A stretch of 64,000 nucleotides of DNA from Daphnia pulex (GCF_021134715.1 NC_060026.1:13321001-13385000); one strand, 5' to 3'. Shown: positions 11,278 to 22,073, numbered from the stretch's first letter. Notes: generated from the sequence alone by a model not told the origin. Translations and numbers: made by a program.

Positions 11278-13260
11278 ATGGAGCAAGTTCACGTGCCGGA
11301 TTGTGAGAAGAATCCTGCGGACTGCAACTGTGAAAATGTCTCATGGATTTGGGCGAAATCCCCCGTTCAATGTGAACCTGTGCGTCGTGGAAAGTGGATA
11401 GTGTATTCTGACAAGGAAGATGTCAATGAAATTTGGGGGGAAATCAAAACCCTCATCTCAGAAAATCAATTAGGTAATTGTGCCAAGGTTTCGACAGTCG
11501 ATTTTCTAGGCACACATTTGATTTGCGTGTACACTTGTGACTATCAAGACGTGCAAGATGTTTTTCGAGTGCTTGTCATATTACGTCGGAGTCACCAGAA
11601 CCATTTCGTGATGCGTTACCAGCGTAAAGCATATACAAATTTGGGTATTAAAAGAAAAACTAATTTGTATAAATCGCTGCCTACTCCGACATTCTTCGGT
11701 CCGACAGGACGAACTGAAAAAATCGAAATGATTCGGAAAAGTACACTGATAGTAGCAGATCTAAGAAAATTCGCTCGTGACACGGAAGCCACGATCACCT
11801 TTTACGATCCACCGAAGAAACTAAATTTATTTGCTGGCGGAAGACGACAATTCGGCCTACTCCGAATAAATGAAAAGCCTCACAATCCGGATTGTAGCAA
11901 GCAACCTTTAAATTGTAAATGTGAAGACATCCCGTGGATACACGAAAAACTACCTGGCGCTGTCCAACACGTTCGTAGCGGTAAGTGGATGATCTTTGCT
12001 GACAAACAAAATGTGATTGAAATTTGGGAGAAAGTCAAGATGCTTCTCCTTGCCTATCAACTTGGTTATTTTGCCAAAGTCAAAACTAAAAGTGAAGCAA
12101 GTAAACATTTAATTTGCGTGTACACGCAAGACTTCGAAGATATTCCCAATGTGTTTCGAGTTCTATTGACATTGAGGCGAAATTGCTTGCAAAATGACAC
12201 AATTTATTACAAGACTTGCGAGGCTTCACGAAAAGGAGTGTACGCAACTGACGAAATGGCAAACAAATGCGGTTTTCCATCTGCACCAAAGTTGAAATCT
12301 GGCCAAAGGGTTTCAATGTATTATTCGCCTCCCATCTCCTTTGTCAGCAACGAAAAAGGAAATACTGAAGTCATCCAGTTAATTTTAAATAATATTGGGC
12401 CGGAATATCGAATTGGTCTTGTGGCCGAATCGAGAAAAGATTCGGGTGAATCCGAAGCAAAAGAAACCTTTTACAATCCGCCGCAAATATTGAATGATGC
12501 CATTCAATATGCCAATCGTCAACAACTGTTGTTGTTGCCATTACTTCCTTGCAAATATCATTATTTGATTATCAAGGCATGGGGTTGCAATAGTGAAGAG
12601 AAATTTCACAAGGGGATATGCGATCGGCAACCAAAAACATGTCAATGTGTCACTTGGATTTCCGCTAGTCGAAACGCAAGAATCAATCCGATTTATACTG
12701 GAAAATGGATGTTGTTTGCAACAAAGAAACAAGTTAACGAAATCTGGGAAAAATTAAAAATTCTTCTCGCCGCTAATCGACTAGGAACGAGAATCAAAGT
12801 TTCAACTGTCAAATTTTTTGGCAAGTATTTCGTTTGTGTCTACACCAATGATTCTGAAAACGTTCAAGATGTGTTCCGAGTTCTCGTTACATTACGACGG
12901 AATCGCTTGAGTTTGGGTTACCTCAACTACAAGACGCATGAAGCGACGCAACAAAAACTTTACACCAACGCTCAAGTGGCCCATATGAATGACTGCGATT
13001 CAGCAAAAGAGTTGGAACCCGGAAGAAGAATGTCAATGTATTGTTCACCACCGACTGGTGACGATGTGACAGGAGCCAATGAATTAATTCAACTCTACTT
13101 GAATAACATCGGGCCTGTTTACAGAACAGGCCTTGTTGCGGAATTGCGAAAAAATTCATCCGACATTGACGCGGAATTAAAGTTCTACAATCCACCACAA
13201 ATGCTTGACAGTACGTTAAATTTAAAATCCAGCCTACTGGGTCCGATTCCAACTGTCTAA
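11278..13260 (+). CDS. BLES03/C11orf68-like protein with three domains
   Basis: A single exon of 660 residues starting MEQVHVPDCEKNP at a clear ATG. Three copies of the array domain lie near residues 4-180, 198-405 and 440-645. Copies 2 and 3 carry all the family signatures (C-x6-C-x-C, W-I, GKWM, WEKVK or WEKLK, VCVYT, DVFRVL, YxSPP, GLVAE, FYNPP). Copy 1 keeps the first half, but the stretch between the LRR strand and the end is shortened and altered: it has no YxSPP motif and GLVAELR is changed to IVADLRK, so this domain may have lost part of its surface. A probable 75-bp intron (13265-13339) follows the stop. It lies in the same direction as its neighbours, about 1.1 kb from each, and most likely arose by tandem duplication. 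Cytosolic; function unknown. Confidence 0.8.
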   Translation: MEQVHVPDCEKNPADCNCENVSWIWAKSPVQCEPVRRGKWIVYSDKEDVNEIWGEIKTLISENQLGNCAKVSTVDFLGTHLICVYTCDYQDVQDVFRVLVILRRSHQNHFVMRYQRKAYTNLGIKRKTNLYKSLPTPTFFGPTGRTEKIEMIRKSTLIVADLRKFARDTEATITFYDPPKKLNLFAGGRRQFGLLRINEKPHNPDCSKQPLNCKCEDIPWIHEKLPGAVQHVRSGKWMIFADKQNVIEIWEKVKMLLLAYQLGYFAKVKTKSEASKHLICVYTQDFEDIPNVFRVLLTLRRNCLQNDTIYYKTCEASRKGVYATDEMANKCGFPSAPKLKSGQRVSMYYSPPISFVSNEKGNTEVIQLILNNIGPEYRIGLVAESRKDSGESEAKETFYNPPQILNDAIQYANRQQLLLLPLLPCKYHYLIIKAWGCNSEEKFHKGICDRQPKTCQCVTWISASRNARINPIYTGKWMLFATKKQVNEIWEKLKILLAANRLGTRIKVSTVKFFGKYFVCVYTNDSENVQDVFRVLVTLRRNRLSLGYLNYKTHEATQQKLYTNAQVAHMNDCDSAKELEPGRRMSMYCSPPTGDDVTGANELIQLYLNNIGPVYRTGLVAELRKNSSDIDAELKFYNPPQMLDSTLNLKSSLLGPIPTV

Positions 13261-14389
13261 AAAGGTATGAACATCGTGAATTTTTAAAATAGTACCAACA
13301 TACAAATAATTTTTCCCTTTTCAAATCTCGTTTCGACAGATTTCCCTGCAGATGCCGTTCGCACAGCTTCACTTTTTACTCCGCAACTGCTTCAGCTCTT
13401 AAGGTCCGGAAAACGGTAGTAAGCTTAAACTCGAGGGCTCTCATTATGTGATTCATGTGATGGTGCCTTTATTGACTATGATTAACCCTCTCCCGTATCG
13501 TGTATGCCTCCATAAATTTGAATCGGTATACAAGTTTACCAGTCATCAGTCTTGAATATTGACTGAGTTGGTTTTTCTCTTCAGCTTCTCCTCTGTGCCT
13601 TTTTATTTTCGCTTTTCGGTAACATTTATCTGGCAGCTATGCCTTTTTTTTTGTTTCAACAACAATAAACGAGTAGCTGCTGACAGTTCGACAACTACCT
13701 GTATTGAGATTTCAGATGTGCGCCACTGCAGCTGTAGAACAGAGTGTATAAACCGAGACAAGAGTCACAAGACGTGATTTTCATTTCAAAAAGGAGATAC
13801 GGTAGGTTGATTTAGTTCTTTTCATTGTAGGTTAATTTGTTGTCGTAAATATTCAAGTGACTTGTTGTACCTTATTTGGCTGTCGCATTTTATTTCGCCG
13901 TATACCCTTTATTTTAAATTTTTTTCTTTTATTTCTTGAAATCCCTAAAGTATTTTGATCAAGTTTCGGATGCCCAAATTTTGAGTTTTTTTTTATCGAA
14001 TTGAAGGTGGTTTTGTTCTTTTCGTCAATCAATTTTCCTACTCAATACTCTATCACTATGTATAGCTCTGATGCTCTGCCCGTAAATTGGATTTGGAACT
14101 TTGTTATGTTTGTTTTTTCGAAAGTAACTAACTCTTAGCAAGATAAAGTAAGAGATGGCACATCTTTCTATAATATAAGATAAGACTATCATATCTTGTT
14201 CTTATTAGATTTTGAACTTGTACATTGCATTAAACGTTACACTCGCATTTTGGCACGCAACCTCAGCTTAGATTTTTTATTATTCTTCTTATAACTTTTT
14301 TCCCCCGCTGCGGGTAAACTTTCGTCCAGTATATTTATCGCTATTTGTTCTTTCAGATTTTTATACCCCCCCATAGTATATCATTTTTA
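13261..14389 (+). other. 3' UTR with probable intron, spacer and promoter of the third array gene
   Basis: The probable 3' UTR intron is 13265-13339. GTATGCCTCCAT at 13502-13513 matches the motif before the neighbouring genes. Sequence from about 14300 to 14389 resembles the region before 8782, including a pyrimidine-rich stretch and CCCCATAG just ahead of the start. Confidence 0.45.
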
Positions 14390-16420
14390 ATGGATTTCGA
14401 AAAGGAAAAAGATCTAAATCGGCGCCTGGTTTCACCACCGCATTGCGTCGATTTAGATGAAGTCCACAATCCCAATTGCCAAAAACAACCGTCGAGTTGT
14501 AGATGCTGTGAAGAAACCGCATGGATTTGGGCAAGTTCACCCGCACCAGTCGAATCTATCCGTTGGGGTATGTGGCTCTTGTTTGTGGAAAAGAAAAATG
14601 TCGACAAAATTTGGAATGAAATAATAGCTCTTCTTTCGAAAAATCAACTGGGTAACGTGGCCAAAGTCTCCACTGCTGATAAAAGAACGGGAACGCATTT
14701 CATTTGCGTGTACACTTATGACTTCAGTGACGTCCCTGACGTTTTCCGAGTGCTGGTGACATTGAGGCGCATGAATCACATTGAAAATGATTTCTTGGAT
14801 TACGTAACCGAAGTAAATGGTGTGGAAGAAGACGTCAACGGAGCAGACTTTGAGAGAAGGATGGAACCATGTGAAAAAATCGTTGTTAGGATGTATACTT
14901 CGCCATCTGTGACTTACTATCGGGGAGTTGAATGCATTCAAATGGCTTTGCGTAAAATTAGGCCTGAATCCAAATTTGGTCTGGTGGCGAAATTAATTCA
15001 AGATTTCATGATCCACAGTAAAGGCAATATCGAGTTCTACAATCCGCCAAAAATTCATCTGCCCTTTTCAACCAAGACAAGTCCATGCACATACGATGAA
15101 CTCGTCGATTACGAAGATACAATGCACGAACTTAATTGTGATAAGCAGCCTTCCACTTGTTATTGTGAAAAAATTTCTTTTATTTGGGCCCATCAACCTA
15201 TATGTGTTGATTCTCATGTTGGTAACTGGCTGCTATTCCCTGACAAGAAAAATGTCGACGAGATTTGGGAGAAAGTCAAGAATCTTACTGCGGCCAATCA
15301 CCTGGGCATTGGTGCAAAAGTGTCAAATGCTGGACTGATGACTGATGACAATGAGCATGTTATCCATGTTTTTGTACACGAATCGAAAGGTATTCAAGAA
15401 TTTTTCCGAGTGCTTGTGACATTGCGACGGATGAAAATCCTCGAAAATGATTTTTTGAAATACGTAACTAAAGTAAATGATGTTGAAGAAGCCACCAATG
15501 GAGCGAGTAAAGGAACGATTGTTAGAATGCGCTATGGTTCGCCACCTATGCGCAAAGATCAGACAATTGAATCCATTCGAATGTATTTGCTTAATTTGGG
15601 CCCAGAGTCCAATGTTGGATTGGTAGCGGAATTAACAAACAATTCCACAGAGTGCAGTGAAGATGTAATCAATTTCTACAATCCACCCAAAAATGATCTG
15701 CCCTTTTCAACCCAAACACGTCCATGCAAATACGACGAACTCGTCGATTTCGAAAATGATTTCCACCAACCACTTTGTGAAAGGCAGCCTTCAACTTGTG
15801 ATTGTGACTTTGTATCTGGCATTTGGGCCCATCAACCTATAAGCATTGATTCTATTCATGGTGGCAAATGGATGCTGTATCCTGAAAAGGAAAATGTCGA
15901 CGAGATTTGGGAGAAAGTCAAAATTCTTACTGCGGCCAATCGGCTGGGCATTGGCGCAAAAGTACAGGATGGTGACTACTGGGACGACCATGTAATTTGC
16001 GTTTACGTGCATGATTCGACAGACGTCCAAGATGTTTTTCGAGTGCTTGTGACATTGCGACGAAACTGCCTTCAGAATACTTTTATTAACTACAAGACGG
16101 ATAACGCAACATTGCAAAAGATCTACAAAATCAATGACTCAGATCAAAGTACCGAATCTGATTCGGCCAAGAATTTTGAGGATGTTTTTTTGTATTTTTC
16201 GCCCCCCAGCCTAAGCAATAGCGAAATTACAGACGAAAAAGAAATAATCCAACTTTTTAAAAATAATATCGATCCTGGATTTAAAAGAGGTCTTGTTACT
16301 CTTGTAGCAGAACTGGAAAAAGAACCTCACGACTTGGAAGCCAAAATAAGTTTCTATGATCCACCTCGAATACTACATCCTTTTGACCGTAGTTTAGGCT
16401 TTGTCCCAAAAAACCAGTAA
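14390..16420 (+). CDS. BLES03/C11orf68-like protein with three domains (closest to the first array gene)
   Basis: A single exon of 676 residues from ATG 14390. The three domain copies lie near residues 24-222, 243-435 and 457-665. All retain C-x6-C-x-C and the DVFRVLVTLRR core, with one change to EFFRVL in copy 2. The N-terminus (MDFEKEKDLNRRLVSPPHC) is nearly that of the gene at 8782 (MDSKAEENRNQRLVSPPCF), as is the first domain, so these two are the most recent pair and differ by gain or loss of one whole domain. Copies 1 and 2 have a shorter insert (the VEE-x-x-NGA region) where copy 3 has the longer YKTDNATLQ type. A probable 3' UTR intron begins directly after the stop (16421-16509). No targeting signal is visible. 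Function unknown. Confidence 0.8.
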   Translation: MDFEKEKDLNRRLVSPPHCVDLDEVHNPNCQKQPSSCRCCEETAWIWASSPAPVESIRWGMWLLFVEKKNVDKIWNEIIALLSKNQLGNVAKVSTADKRTGTHFICVYTYDFSDVPDVFRVLVTLRRMNHIENDFLDYVTEVNGVEEDVNGADFERRMEPCEKIVVRMYTSPSVTYYRGVECIQMALRKIRPESKFGLVAKLIQDFMIHSKGNIEFYNPPKIHLPFSTKTSPCTYDELVDYEDTMHELNCDKQPSTCYCEKISFIWAHQPICVDSHVGNWLLFPDKKNVDEIWEKVKNLTAANHLGIGAKVSNAGLMTDDNEHVIHVFVHESKGIQEFFRVLVTLRRMKILENDFLKYVTKVNDVEEATNGASKGTIVRMRYGSPPMRKDQTIESIRMYLLNLGPESNVGLVAELTNNSTECSEDVINFYNPPKNDLPFSTQTRPCKYDELVDFENDFHQPLCERQPSTCDCDFVSGIWAHQPISIDSIHGGKWMLYPEKENVDEIWEKVKILTAANRLGIGAKVQDGDYWDDHVICVYVHDSTDVQDVFRVLVTLRRNCLQNTFINYKTDNATLQKIYKINDSDQSTESDSAKNFEDVFLYFSPPSLSNSEITDEKEIIQLFKNNIDPGFKRGLVTLVAELEKEPHDLEAKISFYDPPRILHPFDRSLGFVPKNQ

Positions 16421-17845
16421 GTGAGTAATAATTATTTTTGGAAAAAGTGTGCTGTTTTCAAGTAATATCGTCATTACAAATTATATTTTGTTATTTGTTG
16501 CTGCCACAGGTTTTCGATGTGAAAGGATGTGACATGATTGGCTGTGTTACGAAACCAAGGAATCATTAATCATGCGAGGGATATAGGCCTAGCTTTTTCT
16601 TCGTCGTCATCATGGTCATCATTTGCATAGAACACTATATTATAGTATCTAACATGCACACTTAAAATCCATTACTTGTAGTTCAGTAGTTGTAGCTTAC
16701 CACAGCAGTCTCGTCCTGTGTTATTATAACTGGGTTAGTGGGTTGTTAGTATTTTATTCTTTTCACACACTTGAAAAAATAAGGGTTAATCAGTTGTTTC
16801 TTGAAAAATAAAGGTTTTATTGGCAGAACATTGCAAAGATGACAAATCCACTTGTTTTGTTTTGTTTATTTTTTCTTTCATCCGTTACTTTTTAGTTGTT
16901 ACCCACAGATAAAGACCACTTGTGGTGTCTTATCTGTTTTTATCTGAGGTTGTTAATCGTTATCGTTGTCTTTATCTGTACTTTTTTCCCTTATTTATTT
17001 ATTACGGATGAAAAGTCCGTGTAAATCTATATCTGTGAATCTGGCAGGTATGCCTCCATCATTTTCAAATTTCAACAAATGAGTCAGTCTCTGTAGTCTG
17101 CTGGCTTCGTGCTGTTGCTTGTTGCTCTGCCGAGTGTGTTGACCGTCAACACGTGTAGAAATTACTGGAAATAAAAAAATAAATAGTTCAAACAGAAAGT
17201 TAATTTTGACTTCTATTGCACATTACACATCTTGTGTAAGTATAAGTTTAAATTCATCTGTAATTTACTATAATGCAATCAGGTTGTTAATGAACAAAAG
17301 CTATCTGACGAGAACACATTCACTAATATTTCTAATAAATTGTTACTTAAAGTTTTCATCGTGTTAGTTTTAAGAGTTTGGAATGCAAATTGTCATAATG
17401 AAACCACATATTTCATGTATGTTACAGGCTCACTTACACATTCAATTATCGGGAAGAATCTTAACTACATAAGTTAGATGGGATTTGTGTGCTGTCTTCA
17501 ATATTGATGTTTTTTCTTCAATAGTGTGATATCACAAAAGGTAACAATTTTTAGTTTTTCCAGATGCGATAATGAACACATTTTATTCTTTTTTATTAAA
17601 AACTTCAAACTTAAACTTAGAAAGTAACTAAAACCATCAAATCTTTTGCTAAACGAATTTAATGAACTTATGTAATAATGAGTAAGATCATGTAAATTCT
17701 TGAGTTTTTCTGATTAGTTAAAGTTTAAATGGGTGTAATAACACATTGTTTTATTGATGGTTTAATTAAAATTGGGAATGGATTTTTCATTTGCTTGCTA
17801 ACACTGTGTAATTCACACAATGTCATGTTTAATTTTCAAGGAGAC
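16421..17845 (+). other. 3' UTR with probable intron, spacer and promoter of the fourth array gene
   Basis: The probable 3' UTR intron is 16421-16509. A near-perfect hairpin spans 16905-16937 (ACAGATAAAGACCAC with its complement). GTATGCCTCCAT is at 17048-17059. A likely splice acceptor (TTTTCAAG) at 17833-17840 lies 5 bp before the start codon of the next gene, so at least one 5' leader exon is expected. Confidence 0.45.
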
Positions 17846-19025
17846 ATGACTTCTCTTGTCGAAGATGTTGCCCGAATTCGTCAAGTTCTAGAAGCGAACT
17901 CTGTCTCCAACGAAGACGTTGACGAAGATGTATTGATCTCTTTACTAGATATGCACGCATCAGACAAACAACGTGTTGATCTGGTTTTATTGGAATTGCA
18001 AAATTTGCTCGGGAAAGATTTGATTGTTGGACATCTAGGCGAAGCACAACGAGAAAGGTAAAGCATGAAATTTTGTAAATTAAAATTGAGACCTGAATTG
18101 TGTGTTTAATTACTACAGATGGAAAGAACTGCAAGCCCCTATCGATACCCAAGATGAAGTTTTGATTGTTAACGAGATCTCTCAGCAGGCTAGAATTCCG
18201 GACGTGATCGAAGTGATCGATCTTAACGAGCCATCAACTTCTGTACAATCTACTGTCTACTCTGCGCAATTGTCTTCAAGTAAACGGAAACTATCCAGCG
18301 ATTCCACAGAAAGCAACGTTCCAAAGAAACAAGCATCGGCAACAAATCTTATTGACAGAGAAGCGAAAAATCACAAGTCTGATTGTGACATGCAACCATC
18401 TCGTTGTCGTTGTCCTTTCGTCTCATGGATTTGGGCTCAATTACCCGACGCGGTCAAATCTGTTCGTAGTGGTAAATGGATGCTCTTCATCAGCAAGCAA
18501 TACGTTGATCAAACTTGGGAAAAAGTCAAGAATCTTCTTGCGAGCAATCAACTTGGCAATGGAGCAAAAGTCGCCAACGGAGAAGCAAAAACCTATTTGA
18601 TTTGTTTGTACACTTACGATTTTGAAGATGTCCGAGATGTTTTTCGAGTGCTAGTCGCATTGAAACGTAACCGCTTAGCAGGTGGGCACCTGAACTACAA
18701 GACGGACGATGCGACGTATCAAGGATTGTACACAACTGACCAGGCGGCCAAGGCTGCAGGCTTTCAATCGGCTAAGAAGAATCACCCTAATGAAAAAGTG
18801 TCGATGTACACGTCTCCGCCCCCACTAACTAACAATCCGGGAGGGGACAAAGATTTCGTTCAACTCTTCTTGAATAATATTGGACCTGATTGCAGAAAGG
18901 GGCTTGTAGCGGAATTGCGGAAAAATAGTGATGACGCTGAGTCGAAGGAAATCTTTTACCATCCACCCCAATTAGTGCCTACCTCTCTTACCAAGCGCAG
19001 TAGCAAGAAGTCCACTAGTAAATAA
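17846..19025 (+). CDS. BLES03/C11orf68-like protein with one domain and an N-terminal extension (probable ancestral form)
   Basis: Two exons, 17846-18057 and 18119-19025, give 372 residues. Residues 1-70 form an acidic helical region (DVARIRQVLEANS, then DEDVLISLLDM) that could be a small UBA- or CUE-like bundle. Residues 75-150 are polar and disordered with a basic KRK and KKQ patch. A single complete family domain fills about 155-355 with every signature in place, and the tail is Lys/Ser-rich. This one-domain layout is closest to the ordinary BLES03 family, and it is the only gene of the four with an intron inside the coding region, so it is the likely founder. The other three lack this N-terminus and consist of domain repeats alone. 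A possible poly(A) signal AATAAA lies near 19126. Confidence 0.82.
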
Positions 19026-20469
19026 TTAATGCGGCTCTTGATTTACGAAAATAGTCTGATATTTTTCAAAACTTAAATTTGTAGTTTGTTTAGATAATAA
19101 CACGTTCTCAACATTTTTAATCTAGAATAAACCCTTTCGTTTAAAATTTGGATTTGGATTGAACAATTTCTCAGGTTAAGTTTTTTACTTTTAAATGGTT
19201 TAATAAGGTATGTACAACAACAAAAATGTTCGATTGTCATAAATTACTGTGTTAACGATTATTATTTTTTAAAATTATCTCAGGTTTTTATTCTCCACTA
19301 AGTTTCTGCTGCTTCTGGAATAAAAGTTAAGAAAATTCTTTACATGATTTATCGTTAGGTAAAGAAAAATTGTTTACATGATTTATCGTTCGTTGACAAT
19401 CACACGAATAGCCTACGAGCCATATCTAGTGACTAGCAAACGATGCCAGCCTTTCAGCATAATGAGCATGGTATATGAACTGGGTAACCTGTTCGTACTT
19501 CGTTTAAACGTTTTGATTTATTATTCCGACAAAATTGAAATAAGTAAAAAAATATTTACATGTTTTCAAAAAAATATTTTCATAATAATATACTTTTAAA
19601 AATTTTAAATAATTTGTTACATACAAAGCAACGAGAACGAATCTTGAGACGCTCATCGTAGTCAGTGGTCAAAAACTTTGCATAAGCAAACTTTTTAAAC
19701 TCGGTTTAATTTTTTATTGTTTGTTTATATAGCTGAGACGTTTCCTAGTCTAAAAACACATTTTTATCTTTTCGTGGCCTAGAAATTCTTGATATAAGGA
19801 AAGAAAACGAAAACGTTATTATCTTTTTTTTTATTTGAAATAATTTCCGTCTTTCTCTTTTATATTACGGTTTATACTTTAATATGTAATAGGTTACCCA
19901 GTTACAAATTTGATGTTCCACAACTTTACAGTTTACAAGTTAACACATTTATACATTTACATAGTTATACTTAAGTTGTGAACCATTCGAATGGTCATGC
20001 CTCCTTTGTTTTTTCCTCACAGAAGAATGTTAGTCAACTGTAATGTTAGGAAGACATTATTAGTGATCTCACTATACCATGATCAATATAACTGGATAAC
20101 TAACTTTACTATTCCGACGCGCTAACCGCTTGGCTACCAACGTCACGTAAAAGGTCATTTTTAAGATAGTATGTAGGTAACTGTCTGCTCAGTTGTACTC
20201 TTGTAGGTAACTCTTGGCTTTATTGACATTAAAAATTACAATTCAAGCTTGTCATGAATATTTTTAATTTTACGTTTGAATGGTTGAAGCTGAAGCCTAC
20301 TTCTCCGTTCTTATGCTTTTTGAATTTATGTGATGCAGTTATGAATTTTTTTTTTCCTTTTAATCATATCCACAGGAACACAGAATTTTTTTTTTCCGAT
20401 TTTTCTTTTTATTTATTGGTGCAGCTGGACATTGCCATATTGGAATGAATTTAGACGTTCCAGTCCGGA
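19026..20469 (+). other. Spacer
   Basis: A+T-rich sequence with long T and A runs. It holds a tRNA-like 5' half at 20111-20146 (minus) and no convincing open frame. Confidence 0.5.
20111..20146 (-). other. tRNA-like 5' half (A-box remnant)
   Basis: Read on the minus strand, the segment contains TAGCCAAGCGGTTAGCGCG, which resembles the D-arm and internal A box of a serine or leucine tRNA. No matching anticodon arm, T arm or acceptor stem follows. It is therefore a fragment, perhaps the head of a tRNA-derived short interspersed element. Confidence 0.3.
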
Positions 20470-22073
20470 CGCATAATAACGGCCCTGTTTTCTTTCGTTT
20501 CGCATTCGTAATGACGTGTGGCGTATTGTTTCACTATTAATGTTTCGTTTTTTCCTTCCCACAACAGGGTGTTGATGAATAATTCCATCAGGCGCTTGTC
20601 AGCTCAAGATCTTGAAGGCTACGACCTGGAATTCATGTGAGCATTTGGTCTATTTTGATTACTAAACGTCCCCACCGGAGACACGGATAAATTTCAATCT
20701 TCATCTTGTTGTTGCGTTTCATTTGAACAGTCGACTGGAAGACAACCTTCTGGAGGTGGTAGAGGACGACGCTCTGAGCCATCAACGTAACTTGACTAAA
20801 CTGTGAGTATACTATTATGGGTTTATTGCTGCTGTATAATTTCTATTATACTATACAGTTCGTATATGGAAGAAATGGTGTTGCAACATTTTTTTATTAT
20901 TATTTGTCTCTGACAATAAAGAGTCAAATAACAAAGAGAAAGAGACGGTTTAAAAAGAAAATCATAAAAATGAAATTTGCATGATTTAGAATGCTGGGTG
21001 GCAACAAACTATCGGACCTCTCTGCGAGCACCTTTCAGGGACTGGATCGTTTGAAGTGGCTCTTTTTGTATCGCAACCAGTTGGGAAACACGACGAGCAT
21101 GAAAGTCTTTCATCCTCTGACATCGTTACGCTGGCTGTAAGGCAGTTTGAAACATGATGAAAATGAAAAGTGTTTTATTCATTCCCGTCACGAATGATCA
21201 AAAGCCATTCATCGTTTTTATTTGTCCTTTTGCTCCATTTAGGGACTTGTCTCACAACGACTTGGATTTAGGATCGGACAATGTCAACATTTGGACTCGC
21301 TCTTGGATCTGTACGTACACATATATAACTGCTGCTACAAGTTTGATAAGTTATCGCCAACCGGACAGAGACGAAGCTGACCTATAATTCTTTCCGTTTT
21401 TTTTTGGCAGCTTTCTGAACGAAAATCGAATTCAGATGATACGGAACAATACGGTGGCCTCTTTAACCAACCTGATTCTATTGTAAGTGCCACTTAATAA
21501 TAGCTTTTTGACCCGGTAGAGTGGAGTACATAAATAAAAATATCTAGACGCTAACCGCTCTATAGCGGACTTTGATGGATATGCGGGCCCGTCCGCTATC
21601 AAAATTTCCGAGTGACACCCGCATCGATATTTCTTTTCGAAACGGTAGGGGTGTACACACTACACAGTATTGTTGATCGATGATTATGATGCATTCAGGT
21701 CGTTTGTAATTTTTTTTATCCCAGTCACTTTATAAAGTTTTTTCAATTGAATGTTTTTTCGTCTTGTTTCCAGGGATCTGAAGCACAATTCCAATTCAAT
21801 TTCATTCAAACACAATTTCATTCGAAAAATTCACGAGGATGCCTTCGTCCTTTTATCTCGATTAAAATTTCTGTGAGTATTATATTGCCAAGCTATTTAA
21901 GTCCAGCCACCAAATAGTTGGATACAAATTTATGTGTTTTTTTTATTTCGATAGAGATCTGTCGGTCTGTCCTACTCCTACAACATGCAATGCGTGCCTG
22001 AAAATTTGTTCCGGTCCCAGCGGAACCTAACTCAATAGTAAGTTATATTCTTGGCCGCTAGATGGCGACGTTC
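20470..22073 (+). pseudogene. Inverted partial copy of the relaxin-receptor-like LGR (leucine-rich repeats 1-8)
   Basis: This 1.6-kb segment matches the reverse complement of about 43985-45560, exons and introns alike, so it is a DNA-level inverted duplication. Copied exons are 20568-20636, 20731-20802, 20990-21136, 21243-21310, 21411-21482, 21774-21872 and 21955-22037. The copy is broken. The fourth exon is 68 nt instead of 72 (a 4-nt loss that shifts the frame). The sixth has a 27-nt internal duplication. The seventh is 83 nt instead of 72 and ends in an altered donor with an in-frame TAG. It lacks the signal sequence, the LDLa module and the seven-helix domain. Similarity stops sharply at about 22073, inside an intron. 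Confidence 0.88.

Noticed and set aside
21154..21387. Frame beginning MMKMKSVLFIPV, also found at 44673-44876
   Set aside because: It is intron sequence shared by the LGR gene and its inverted copy, not a separate protein.
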